Shown here: positions 52,347-60,256 of the stretch, in pieces
Layout: the number at the start of each line of letters is the position of its first letter
Position numbering within the stretch: position 1 is the stretch's first letter
From: Streptomyces sp. NRRL F-6676
GTDB taxonomy: Bacteria; Actinomycetota; Actinomycetes; Streptomycetales; Streptomycetaceae
Assembly (NCBI RefSeq): GCF_000725625.1
Contig: NZ_JOHS01000029.1
Coordinates: 1 to 64,000, forward strand
Reading direction: 5' to 3'
DNA: 64,000 nucleotides
The notes under the pieces: model-generated
What the model saw: only the letters and a program-made list of their open reading frames with translations
Database searches by the model: none
Told to the model about the DNA's origin: nothing
Program-made: the position numbers and the translations under genes

Positions 52347-53137
52347 AGGTCGTCCTGTTCTGCGGCGGTTACGGGATGCGGATGCGCAGCGGCGCCGCGG
52401 ACGACGTGCCCAAGCCGATGGCGATGGTCGGCCCGCGCCCGCTGCTCTGGCACGTGATGCGCTACTACGCGCACTACGGGCACACCGAGTTCATCCTGTG
52501 CCTGGGTTACGGGGCCGACCACATCAAGGACTTCTTCCTCAACTACGAGGAGACGACGTCCAACGACTTCGTGCTGCGCGGCGGGCGGACCGAGCTGCTG
52601 TCCACCGACATCTCCGACTGGACGATCACGTTCGCGGGCACCGGCATCGAGTCCCCGATCGGGGAGCGGCTGCGCCGGGTGCGGCACCATCTGGACGGCG
52701 ACGAGATGTTCCTCGCCAACTACGCCGATGTGCTCACCGACGCCCCGCTGCCCGAGATGATCGACCGGTTCGCGCGGCGCGACGCCGGGGCCTCGATGAT
52801 GGTGGTGCCGCCGCAGTCCTCGTTCCACTGCGTGGAGCTGGGCGAGGACAGTCTGGTGGGGGGCATCACCCCGGTGAGCGAGCTGCCGTTGTGGGAGAAC
52901 GGCGGCTATTTCGTGCTCCGTCAGGAGATCTTCGACCACATCCCGGAGAACGGTGACCTCGTCGCCGACGGATGTGCCCGACTGGCCAAGCAGGGGCGGC
53001 TGGTGGCGCACCAGCACCGGGGCTTCTGGCGGCCGACCGACACCGTCAAGGAGCGGGCCGCGCTCGACGCCGCCTACGCGCGCGGCGACCGCCCGTGGGC
53101 CGTCTGGGAGCGGGACGGCGCGGAGGTGCGCGCGTGA
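52343..53137 (+). CDS. Sugar-1-phosphate nucleotidyltransferase, RfbF-like
   Basis: A 264-aa nucleotidyltransferase resembling glucose-1-phosphate cytidylyltransferase: VVLFCGGYGMRMRSG (LAGGxGTR variant), VPKPMAMVGPRPLLWHVMRYYAHYGHTEFILCLGYGADHIKDFF, and late FWRPTDTVKERAALD. Activates a sugar phosphate with an NTP, probably CTP by similarity. GTG start and stop both overlap the neighbours, so it is made together with the methyltransferase and the PIG-L gene. Confidence 0.85.
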   Translation: MKVVLFCGGYGMRMRSGAADDVPKPMAMVGPRPLLWHVMRYYAHYGHTEFILCLGYGADHIKDFFLNYEETTSNDFVLRGGRTELLSTDISDWTITFAGTGIESPIGERLRRVRHHLDGDEMFLANYADVLTDAPLPEMIDRFARRDAGASMMVVPPQSSFHCVELGEDSLVGGITPVSELPLWENGGYFVLRQEIFDHIPENGDLVADGCARLAKQGRLVAHQHRGFWRPTDTVKERAALDAAYARGDRPWAVWERDGAEVRA

Positions 53138-53781
53138 TCCGGCTCGGCGCCGGGCCCCTGGAGCGGATCGTCGCGGTGGGCGCGCACTGCGACGACCTCG
53201 CCATCGGCGCCGGCGGCACCCTGCTGACGCTGTGCCGCGCCCGGCCCGGGCTGCGGGTCGACGCGCTGGTGCTCTCCGGGGGCGGCGGTGAGCGGGAGCG
53301 GGAGGAGCGGGCCGCGCTCGCCGCCTTCTGCCCGGACGCCGAGCTGCGGCTGACCGTGCTCAAGCTGCCCGACGGGCGGATGCCCGCGTACTGGGAGGAG
53401 GCCAAGACGGCCGTCGAGGAACTGCGCGGCCGGACCGAGCCCGACCTCGTGCTCGCCCCGCGCACCGAGGACGCCCACCAGGACCACCGCTGCCTCGCCA
53501 AGCTGATGCCGAGCGCGTTCCGCGACCACCTCGTGCTCGGCTACGAGATCGTCAAGTGGGACGGCGACCTCGGCCGCCCGACGGCCTACCAGCCGCTGTC
53601 GCCGGACATCGCCGAGGAGAAGGCGCGGCTGCTCCAGGAGCACTACCCCTCGCAGCGCCACCGCCCCTGGTACGACCGCGAGGCCTTCCTCGGCCTCGCC
53701 CGGATCCGCGGCATCGAATGCCACGCCCGCTACGCCGAGGCGTTCCACGTCACCAAACTCACTCTGAACCTGGGGGATTGA
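53134..53781 (+). CDS. PIG-L family N-deacetylase
   Basis: A 215-aa zinc-dependent deacetylase: AHCDD (residues 17-21, AHPDDE variant) and DAHQDHR (HxxDH) give the metal ligands and base. Members remove N-acetyl groups from sugar substrates such as GlcNAc-PI or mycothiol precursors; here an N-acetylated (nucleotide- or lipid-linked) sugar of the cluster is the likely substrate. GTGA overlap upstream; a TTG-start epimerase follows 3 bp later. Confidence 0.88.
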   Translation: MIRLGAGPLERIVAVGAHCDDLAIGAGGTLLTLCRARPGLRVDALVLSGGGGEREREERAALAAFCPDAELRLTVLKLPDGRMPAYWEEAKTAVEELRGRTEPDLVLAPRTEDAHQDHRCLAKLMPSAFRDHLVLGYEIVKWDGDLGRPTAYQPLSPDIAEEKARLLQEHYPSQRHRPWYDREAFLGLARIRGIECHARYAEAFHVTKLTLNLGD

Positions 53782-53784
53782 ACC

Positions 53785-54810
53785 TTGCGCGTACTGCTGA
53801 CCGGACACCAGGGCTACCTGGGCACCGTGATGGCCCCGGTGCTGACCGCCGCCGGACACGAGGTCGTCGGCCTGGACTCCGGCCTGTTCGCCGACTGCGT
53901 GCTGGGCCCGGTGCCCGCCGACCCGCCGGGCACCCAGGTCGACCTGCGGGACCTGACGGCCGAGCACGTGGCCGGGGTGGACGCCGTGATCCACCTCGCC
54001 GCGCTCTCCAACGACCCGCTGGGCTCGCTGGCGCCCGAACTCACCTACGACATCAACCACCACGCCTCCGTCCGCCTCGCCCGGCTGGCCCGCGAGGCGG
54101 GGGTGCGGCGCTTCCTGTACGCGTCGACGTGCTCGGTCTACGGCGCCGCGGGCGGCGGCGAACTGGTGGGCGAGGACGCCCCGTTGCGTCCGGTGACGCC
54201 GTACGCGGAGTCCAAGGTGCGGGTGGAGGACGATCTGCACGCGCTCGCCGACGACGACTTCACCCCGGTGTACATGCGCAACGCCACCGCCTTCGGCTTC
54301 TCGCCCCGGCTGCGCGCCGACATCGTGCTGAACAACCTGGTGGGCCACGCGCTGCTGTCCGGGAAGGTGCTGGTCATGTCCGACGGCACGCCCTGGCGTC
54401 CGCTGGTGCACGCCGCCGACATCGCACGGGCCTTCACGGCCGCGCTGACCGCGCCGCGCGAGGCGGTGCACGACCGGGCGTTCAACATCGGCAGCGAGGC
54501 CAACAACGTCACGGTCGCCGAGATCGCCGACCAGGTCGCCGCGGCGGTGCCCGGCTCCAAGGTGGTCATCACCGGCGAGACCGGCGCCGATCCGCGCTCG
54601 TACCGGGTGGACTTCTCCCGGTTCCGGGCCGCGGTCCCGGGCTTCGACTGCGAGTGGACGGTGAAGCGGGGCGCCCTCGAACTCGCCGACGCCTACCGCG
54701 AGTTCGGGCTGACCCGGGAGGACTTCGAGCGCCGCTACACACGCCTCGCGGTGCTGCGCGGGGCGGCCGAGGCGGGCACGGTGGACGACACCCTGCGGTG
54801 GCGCCGATGA
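53785..54810 (+). CDS. NAD-dependent nucleotide-sugar epimerase/dehydratase
   Basis: A 341-aa extended SDR: cofactor motif TGHQGYLG (GxxGxxG), IHLAALSNDP, catalytic Thr/Ser-Tyr-Lys in ASTCSVYG and YAESK, and NIGSEANNVTVAEIAD. Starts with TTG 53785, 3 bp after the PIG-L stop, with GGGGGAT ahead. Could act as 4,6-dehydratase or 4-epimerase on the nucleotide sugar from the upstream RfbF-like enzyme. Overlaps the next gene by ATGA. Confidence 0.88.
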   Translation: MRVLLTGHQGYLGTVMAPVLTAAGHEVVGLDSGLFADCVLGPVPADPPGTQVDLRDLTAEHVAGVDAVIHLAALSNDPLGSLAPELTYDINHHASVRLARLAREAGVRRFLYASTCSVYGAAGGGELVGEDAPLRPVTPYAESKVRVEDDLHALADDDFTPVYMRNATAFGFSPRLRADIVLNNLVGHALLSGKVLVMSDGTPWRPLVHAADIARAFTAALTAPREAVHDRAFNIGSEANNVTVAEIADQVAAAVPGSKVVITGETGADPRSYRVDFSRFRAAVPGFDCEWTVKRGALELADAYREFGLTREDFERRYTRLAVLRGAAEAGTVDDTLRWRR

Positions 54811-56081
54811 CCCGGGTGGGGGAAGAGATGCACGCCCTGGTGGAGCGGCTGTACCCGCTCTGCCGCAGCATCACGGGCGACGGGGTGCGCGAGACCCTGC
54901 GCATCGTCGACGAGTACGTCCCGCTCCAGGTGCACGAGGTGCCGACCGGTACGCAGGTGCTGGACTGGACGGTCCCGCGGGAGTGGAACATCCGGGACGC
55001 CTACATCGCCGACGCCGACGGCCGGCGGGTCGTCGACTTCCGGGAGTCCAGTCTGCATGTGCTCGGCTACAGCGTGCCGGTGGCGGCGCGGATGCCGCTC
55101 TCGGAGCTGCGCGACCGTCTGCACACCCTGCCGGACCACCCCTCCTGGGTGCCGTACCGCACGAGCTACTACACGCCCACGTGGGGTTTCTGCCTGGCCC
55201 AGGACACCCTGGACGCGCTGCCGGAGGGCGAGTACGAGGTACGCGTCGACTCCACCCTCGCCGACGGCCACCTCACCTACGCCGAGCACGTCGTGCCCGG
55301 GCAGGTGCCCGACGAGGTGATCGTCTCCTGCCACGTCTGCCACCCGTCGCTGGCCAACGACAACCTGGCCGGCATCGCCGTGGCGACCTACCTGGCACGG
55401 GAGTTGGCGGAACGGAAGCCCTACTACACCTACCGGTTCATCTTCGCGCCCGGCACCATCGGGGCGATCACCTGGCTGGCCCGCAACCGGGAGCGGGTCG
55501 ACCGCGTGAAACACGGGCTGGTGCTCGCCTGCGCGGGCGACCCGGGGCAGCTCACGTACAAGCGGAGCAGGCGGGGTGACGCGGAGATCGACCGGGTGCT
55601 GCGGCACGTTCTGACGGCGTCCGAACGCCCGCACCGCGTCACGGAGTTCACCCCGTACGGCTACGACGAGCGGCAGTACTGCTCCCCCGGCTTCGACCTC
55701 GGCGTGGGCTCGCTCACCCGGACCCCGTACGCCGGGTACCCCGAATATCACACCTCGGCGGACGACCTGGACTTCGTCTCCCCGGCGGCGATGGCGGACA
55801 CCCTCGCCGTGTGCCGCGAGGCGTTCGGCGTCCTGGACCGCAACCGGCGCTACGTCAACCTCAGTCCGTACGGCGAACCACAGCTCGGGCGGCGGGGGCT
55901 GTACGGCTCGCTGGGCGGGCGGAGCGATGCCGAGCAGGCGCAGCTGGCGATGCTCTGGGTGCTCAGCCTCTCCGACGGGGCGCACAGTGTGCTCGACGTC
56001 GCCGAGCGGGCCGGGCTGCCGTTCGACACCGTCGCCGACGCGGCCGATGCCCTGCACGGCGCCGGACTGCTCAAGGCGTGA
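54807..56081 (+). CDS. DUF4910 aminopeptidase-like protein
   Basis: A 424-aa protein. An N-terminal insert domain (EWNIRDAYIADADGRRVVDFRESSLHVLGYSVPV) sits in an M28-type peptidase fold with metal-site residues in VSCHVCHPSLANDNLAG and YPEYHTSADDLDFV. A C-terminal winged helix (LWVLSLSDGAHSVLDVAERAGL...ADALHGAGLLKA) follows. This family recurs in polysaccharide loci beside PIG-L, epimerase and nucleotidyltransferase genes, but its substrate is unknown; an amide-linked sugar is a fair guess. No signal peptide, so it acts in the cytoplasm. Confidence 0.82.
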   Translation: MTRVGEEMHALVERLYPLCRSITGDGVRETLRIVDEYVPLQVHEVPTGTQVLDWTVPREWNIRDAYIADADGRRVVDFRESSLHVLGYSVPVAARMPLSELRDRLHTLPDHPSWVPYRTSYYTPTWGFCLAQDTLDALPEGEYEVRVDSTLADGHLTYAEHVVPGQVPDEVIVSCHVCHPSLANDNLAGIAVATYLARELAERKPYYTYRFIFAPGTIGAITWLARNRERVDRVKHGLVLACAGDPGQLTYKRSRRGDAEIDRVLRHVLTASERPHRVTEFTPYGYDERQYCSPGFDLGVGSLTRTPYAGYPEYHTSADDLDFVSPAAMADTLAVCREAFGVLDRNRRYVNLSPYGEPQLGRRGLYGSLGGRSDAEQAQLAMLWVLSLSDGAHSVLDVAERAGLPFDTVADAADALHGAGLLKA

Positions 56082-56086
56082 CGCCG

Positions 56087-57469
56087 ATGACCACGGAGGG
56101 GGAGCGCACGACGACACCGGCCGCACCGGTGGCGGGGCGGGCCGGGCCCGAGGGGGCGCCCGCTCCCCCGTCCGCCCGGCCGTCCACCCGGCCGTCCACC
56201 CGGCCGTCCACCGGCCGGGCCGTCCTCGGCCGGCTCTCCTGGGGCCTGGCCGACCAGGCCGCCTCCAGCCTGAGCAACTTCGCGGTGGGCGTCTATGTGG
56301 CCCGCTCGCTGGGGCCGACGGCGTTCGGCGTGTTCAGCCTGGCCTGGGTGACGTACGGCGTGGTGCTCAGCGTCTCCCGCGGGGTGGCCACCGACCCGCT
56401 CGTGGTGCGGTTCAGCGGGGTGCCGGAGGAGTCCTGGCGCGGGGCGGCGGCCCGGTCGTCGGGGACCGCGCTCGGCGTCGGCACCGTCATCGGCGTGGCG
56501 TGTCTGGCGGCCGGGCTCGCGCTCGGGGGCCGGGTGGGGCCCGCGTTCGCGTGCCTGGGCGTGGTCCTGCCGGGGCTGCTGCTCCAGGACGCCTGGCGGT
56601 ACGCGTTCTTCGCGGCGGGCACCGGCCGCAAGGCGTTCGTCAACGACGTCGTGTGGGGCGTGGCACTGATCCCGGCCCTGGTGGTGGCGGCGCGGATGGG
56701 CAGTGTGGGCGGCTTCGTGCTCGCCTGGGGCGGCTCCGCCGCGGTGGCCGCCGGGTACGGCTGCCTCCAGTCCGGCATCCGGCCCCGGCTCACCGGGATC
56801 CGCGCCTGGCTGCGCGCGCACCGGGACCTCGGCTACCGGTACCTGGTCGAGAACGTCGGCGTCAGCGGGGCGAGCCAGCTGCGGGCGTACGGGCTCGGCG
56901 TGCTCGTCGGGGTCGGCGCGGTGGGCGTGGTCCGGGGCGCCGAGCTGCTGATGGGCCCGTTCATGGCCATCCTGATGGGGCTCTCGCTGGTCACCGTGGC
57001 GGAGGCGGCCCGGGTGCTGCGGCGGGCCCCGCACCGGCTCGGCAGGTTCTGCCTGCTGCTCGGCGGCGGACAGGCCGTCGCCGCGCTGCTGTGGGGCGGG
57101 GCGCTGCTGCTGCTGCCGGACCGGGCCGGCGCACTCGTCCTCGGTGACGTCTGGAACTCCGCCTCGGCGCTGATCGTGCCGGTCACGCTGGGCGTCGCCG
57201 GCTCCGGTCTCGGCACCGGCGCGGCGGCCGGGCTGCGGGCGCTCGCCGCGGCCCGGCGCAGCCTGCGCTGCCAGCTGTTCGCCTCCGTCTGCTACGTGGG
57301 CGGCGGGCTCGGCGGGGCGGCCTGGGGCGGCACGGTCGGTTCCGCGTGGGGCGTCGCCGCCGCGACGCTCCTCGCCTCGGCCGTGTGGTGGCTCCAGCTG
57401 CGGTCCGCCCTGCGCGAGCGGCACGACCCGTCCCCTTCCCGAAGTGAGCCAGAAGTGAGCCAGCCGTGA
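56087..57469 (+). CDS. Oligosaccharide flippase (Wzx-like)
   Basis: A ~460-aa MOP-superfamily transporter with about 12-14 membrane helices; SWGLADQAASSLSNFAVGVYVARSLGPTAFGVFSLAWVTY is a typical first-helix pair. It moves the lipid-linked repeat unit across the membrane. The cytoplasmic N-terminus has a 12-bp tandem repeat (RPST units, 56180-56215). Start ATG 56087; GTG 56078, overlapping the previous stop, is an alternative. Confidence 0.85.
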   Translation: MTTEGERTTTPAAPVAGRAGPEGAPAPPSARPSTRPSTRPSTGRAVLGRLSWGLADQAASSLSNFAVGVYVARSLGPTAFGVFSLAWVTYGVVLSVSRGVATDPLVVRFSGVPEESWRGAAARSSGTALGVGTVIGVACLAAGLALGGRVGPAFACLGVVLPGLLLQDAWRYAFFAAGTGRKAFVNDVVWGVALIPALVVAARMGSVGGFVLAWGGSAAVAAGYGCLQSGIRPRLTGIRAWLRAHRDLGYRYLVENVGVSGASQLRAYGLGVLVGVGAVGVVRGAELLMGPFMAILMGLSLVTVAEAARVLRRAPHRLGRFCLLLGGGQAVAALLWGGALLLLPDRAGALVLGDVWNSASALIVPVTLGVAGSGLGTGAAAGLRALAAARRSLRCQLFASVCYVGGGLGGAAWGGTVGSAWGVAAATLLASAVWWLQLRSALRERHDPSPSRSEPEVSQP

Positions 57470-57488
57470 GCCTTGAAGTGAGGACCCC

Positions 57489-58454
57489 ATGACCGCGCAA
57501 CCCAGGCTGAGCATCGGCCTGCCCGTGTACAACGGCGAGGAGTACCTGGCCGAGTCGCTCGACGCCCTGCTCGGCCAGACGTACGAGGACTTCGAGCTGG
57601 TGATCTCCGACAACGCCTCGACCGACGGCACGGAGGGGATCTGCCGCCGGTACGCCGCGAAGGACTCCCGTATCCGGTACCTCCGGCTGCCCCGCAACAT
57701 CGGCGCCGCCCCGAACCACACTCACGTCTTCACCGAGTGCCGGGGCGAGCTGTTCAAGTGGGCCTCGCACGACGACCTGTACGCCCGTGACCTGCTGCGG
57801 GCCTGCGTCGAGGCGCTGGACGAGCACCCCGAGGTGATCCTCGCCCACTCCGGTCAGGCGGTCATCGACGGCGACGGCCAGGTGAAGGTGCCGTACGCGT
57901 ACACGCTCGCCACCGACTCCCCGCACGCGCCGGAACGCTTCCGCAGCCTGCTGTTCGAGCCCGGCGGCGACGACTTCTACGGCGTGATGCGGGCCGACGT
58001 GCTGCGCCGGGTGAAGCCGCACGACAGCTACCACCACGCGGACCGTACGTTCGTCGCCGAGATCACCCTGCACGGGCCGTTCCACCAGGTGCCCGAGCTG
58101 CTGTACTTCCGCCGCGACCATCCGACGCGCGCCGAGCGGGCCAACCCCTCCAAGCGGTCCCGGTGCGTCAACCTGGACCCGCGCCGGGCGGGCCCGCTGC
58201 ACCCGACGCCCCGGCTGCTCGCCGAGTACGTGTGGGGGTTCGTCTCGGCGGTGCGGCGGGCGCCGCTGTCCCCGGCCGACCGGCGCGCCTGCTACCGCCA
58301 TCTGGCGGCGTGGCTGGCGAGCCGGGCGCGGCCGGGGGCGGGCGAGCGGGTCGAGGACCGGGCCCCGGAGGTGCCGGACCGGCTCGCGGTCTCCGTCGAC
58401 TCGCTGGTCGCGGGGCGCGAGGGCCGGGTGCGCCGCACGGAGAGGCAGCCGTGA
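57489..58454 (+). CDS. Glycosyltransferase family 2
   Basis: A 321-aa GT-A inverting transferase: RLSIGLPVYNGEEYLAESLDALLGQTYEDFELVISDNASTDGT, and WASHDDLY with the Asp-Asp metal motif. Cytoplasmic, adds a sugar to the lipid-linked repeat. C-terminal ~70 residues are Arg-rich. The stop overlaps the pyruvyl transferase start (GTGA). Confidence 0.9.
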   Translation: MTAQPRLSIGLPVYNGEEYLAESLDALLGQTYEDFELVISDNASTDGTEGICRRYAAKDSRIRYLRLPRNIGAAPNHTHVFTECRGELFKWASHDDLYARDLLRACVEALDEHPEVILAHSGQAVIDGDGQVKVPYAYTLATDSPHAPERFRSLLFEPGGDDFYGVMRADVLRRVKPHDSYHHADRTFVAEITLHGPFHQVPELLYFRRDHPTRAERANPSKRSRCVNLDPRRAGPLHPTPRLLAEYVWGFVSAVRRAPLSPADRRACYRHLAAWLASRARPGAGERVEDRAPEVPDRLAVSVDSLVAGREGRVRRTERQP

Positions 58455-59701
58455 GGGCCGTCCGCGTCGGGGTGTTCGGGCTGCTGGGCTCCGGCAACCT
58501 CGGCAACGACGGGTCGCTGGAGGCCGTCCTCGGGTATCTGCGCGCCGCGCACCCGGAGGCGGCGGTGGACGCGCTGTGCGGCGGGCCCGAAACCGTCACG
58601 GCCCGGTACGGCATCCCGGCGACGCGGCTGCACTGGTACCGCGGCGAGTACCGGACCGCCTCCCGCGCGGGCGCGATCGCCGGGAAGGGGCTCGGGAAGG
58701 TCGTCGACGCCTTCCGCACGGCCGCCTGGGTGCGCCGGCACGACGTGGTGATCGTGCCGGGCATGGGCGTGCTGGAGGCCACGCTGCCGCTGCGGCCGTG
58801 GGGGTTCCCGTACGCGCTGTTCCTGCTCTGCGCGAGCGGCCGGCTGCTGGGCGCGCGGGTCGCGCTGGCCGGTGTGGGCGCCGCCCCGATCGGCAGCCGG
58901 GCGACCCGGGCCCTGGTGCGCCGGTCGGCGCGGCTGGCCGCGTACCGCTCGTACCGCGACGAGCAGTCCCGCCAGGCGATGCGGGCGATGGGCGTGGACA
59001 CGGCGGCCGACGAGGTCTGCCCGGACCTCGCCTTCGCCCTGCCGGCTCCCAAGGCGCGCCCGGGGCCGCCGGAGGCTCGGGGCCGGGTCTGCGTCGGCGT
59101 CATGGACTTCCACGGCAGCGACGACGACCGCGACCGGGCCGGGGAGATCCACCGGCGCTACCTCGACGGCACGACCCGGTTCGTCCGGGCGCTGGCCGAG
59201 GAGGGCAGGCCGGTGCGGCTGCTCACCGGCGACACGTGCGACGCGTCCGTGGTCGCCGCGATCCTCGACGCGGTGGACTCGCCGCTGGTCACCGCCTCCC
59301 CCGCGGCCTCGCTCGCCGAGCTGATGGCGGAGACGGCGGCGGCCGAGGCCGTGGTGGCGACCCGCTACCACAACCTGGTCTGCGCGCTGCGGACCGGTAC
59401 GCCGACGCTCGCCCTCGGCTATGCGGCGAAGAGCGACGCGCTCATGGACCGGATGGGCCTGGGCGCCTACTGCCACCCGGCCCGCGAGGTCGACGCCGGC
59501 CGGCTGCTCGAACAGTTCCGCGAGCTGGAGAAGCGGGCGCCGGAACTGCGGCGGGTACTGGCCGAGCGGAACGAGACGGTCGCCCGTCAACTCGCCCGCG
59601 AGTTCGGCCGGCTGACGGCCGCCCTGTTCCCGGCAGCCCCGGGAAACACCGCCCACCCGGGAATCCCCGGCACCCCCGGCACCCCGCAGGAGGCCTTGTG
59701 A
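58451..59701 (+). CDS. Polysaccharide pyruvyl transferase family protein
   Basis: A 416-aa GT-B-like protein: VGVFGLLGSGNLGNDGSLEAVLGYL, DVVIVPGMGVLEATL, and VATRYHNLVCALRTGTPTLALGYAAKSDALMDRMGL match the CsaB/pyruvyl transferase family, with the conserved RYHN motif. Likely adds a pyruvate ketal from phosphoenolpyruvate to a sugar, giving negative charge. The tail is a Pro/Gly repeat (HPGIPGTPGTP). Overlaps neighbours by GTGA on both sides. Confidence 0.88.
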   Translation: MRAVRVGVFGLLGSGNLGNDGSLEAVLGYLRAAHPEAAVDALCGGPETVTARYGIPATRLHWYRGEYRTASRAGAIAGKGLGKVVDAFRTAAWVRRHDVVIVPGMGVLEATLPLRPWGFPYALFLLCASGRLLGARVALAGVGAAPIGSRATRALVRRSARLAAYRSYRDEQSRQAMRAMGVDTAADEVCPDLAFALPAPKARPGPPEARGRVCVGVMDFHGSDDDRDRAGEIHRRYLDGTTRFVRALAEEGRPVRLLTGDTCDASVVAAILDAVDSPLVTASPAASLAELMAETAAAEAVVATRYHNLVCALRTGTPTLALGYAAKSDALMDRMGLGAYCHPAREVDAGRLLEQFRELEKRAPELRRVLAERNETVARQLAREFGRLTAALFPAAPGNTAHPGIPGTPGTPQEAL

Positions 59702-60249
59702 AGGCGACCGAAGTCCCGGCGATCGCCGGGGCGTTCCTGTTCGAGCCGACCCCGTACGCCGACGAACGCGGCTTCTTCTGCCGCACCTTCGACGCCGACG
59801 TGGTCCGCTCGGTCGGCCTGGACCCGGACGCCTTCGTCCAGGACAGCCTGTCCCGCTCGGCCGGGGGCGTGGTGCGCGGGATGCATCTGCGCGCGGGCGC
59901 CGGCGAGGCCAAGCTGGTGCGCTGCTCGTACGGGAGGGTCTTCGACGTCGTCGTCGATCTGCGCCCGGACTCGCCGACGTACCTGGGCCGGGCGTTCCTC
60001 GACCTGTCCGGCGAGACGCAGCGGACCGTGTACATCCCGGCGGGCTGCGCGCACGGCTTCCAGGCGCTGACCGACACCGCCGACACGTCGTACCGCATCG
60101 ACCGCCCGCACGACCCGGCCGAGGACGTGACGATCCGCTTCGACGACCCCGGACTCGCCATCCCCTGGCCGCTGCCGGTCACGTCGGTGTCCGCGCGGGA
60201 CCGGGAGGCGCCGGGCCTGGCCGAGGTACTGAAGCAGCTGGAGAAGTGA
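59698..60249 (+). CDS. NDP-4-keto-6-deoxysugar 3,5-epimerase (RfbC-like)
   Basis: A 183-aa cupin-fold epimerase: FLFEPTPYADERGFFCRTFD, catalytic His in GGVVRGMHLRAG, FDVVVDLRPDSPTY, and YIPAGCAHGFQALTDTADTSYRID with the Tyr. RGMHL replaces the usual RGLHY. Acts on a 4-keto sugar nucleotide made by the locus or by housekeeping RmlAB. GTG 59698 lies within the preceding stop, after GCAGGAGG. Confidence 0.88.
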   Translation: MKATEVPAIAGAFLFEPTPYADERGFFCRTFDADVVRSVGLDPDAFVQDSLSRSAGGVVRGMHLRAGAGEAKLVRCSYGRVFDVVVDLRPDSPTYLGRAFLDLSGETQRTVYIPAGCAHGFQALTDTADTSYRIDRPHDPAEDVTIRFDDPGLAIPWPLPVTSVSARDREAPGLAEVLKQLEK

Positions 60250-60256
60250 GGCCGCA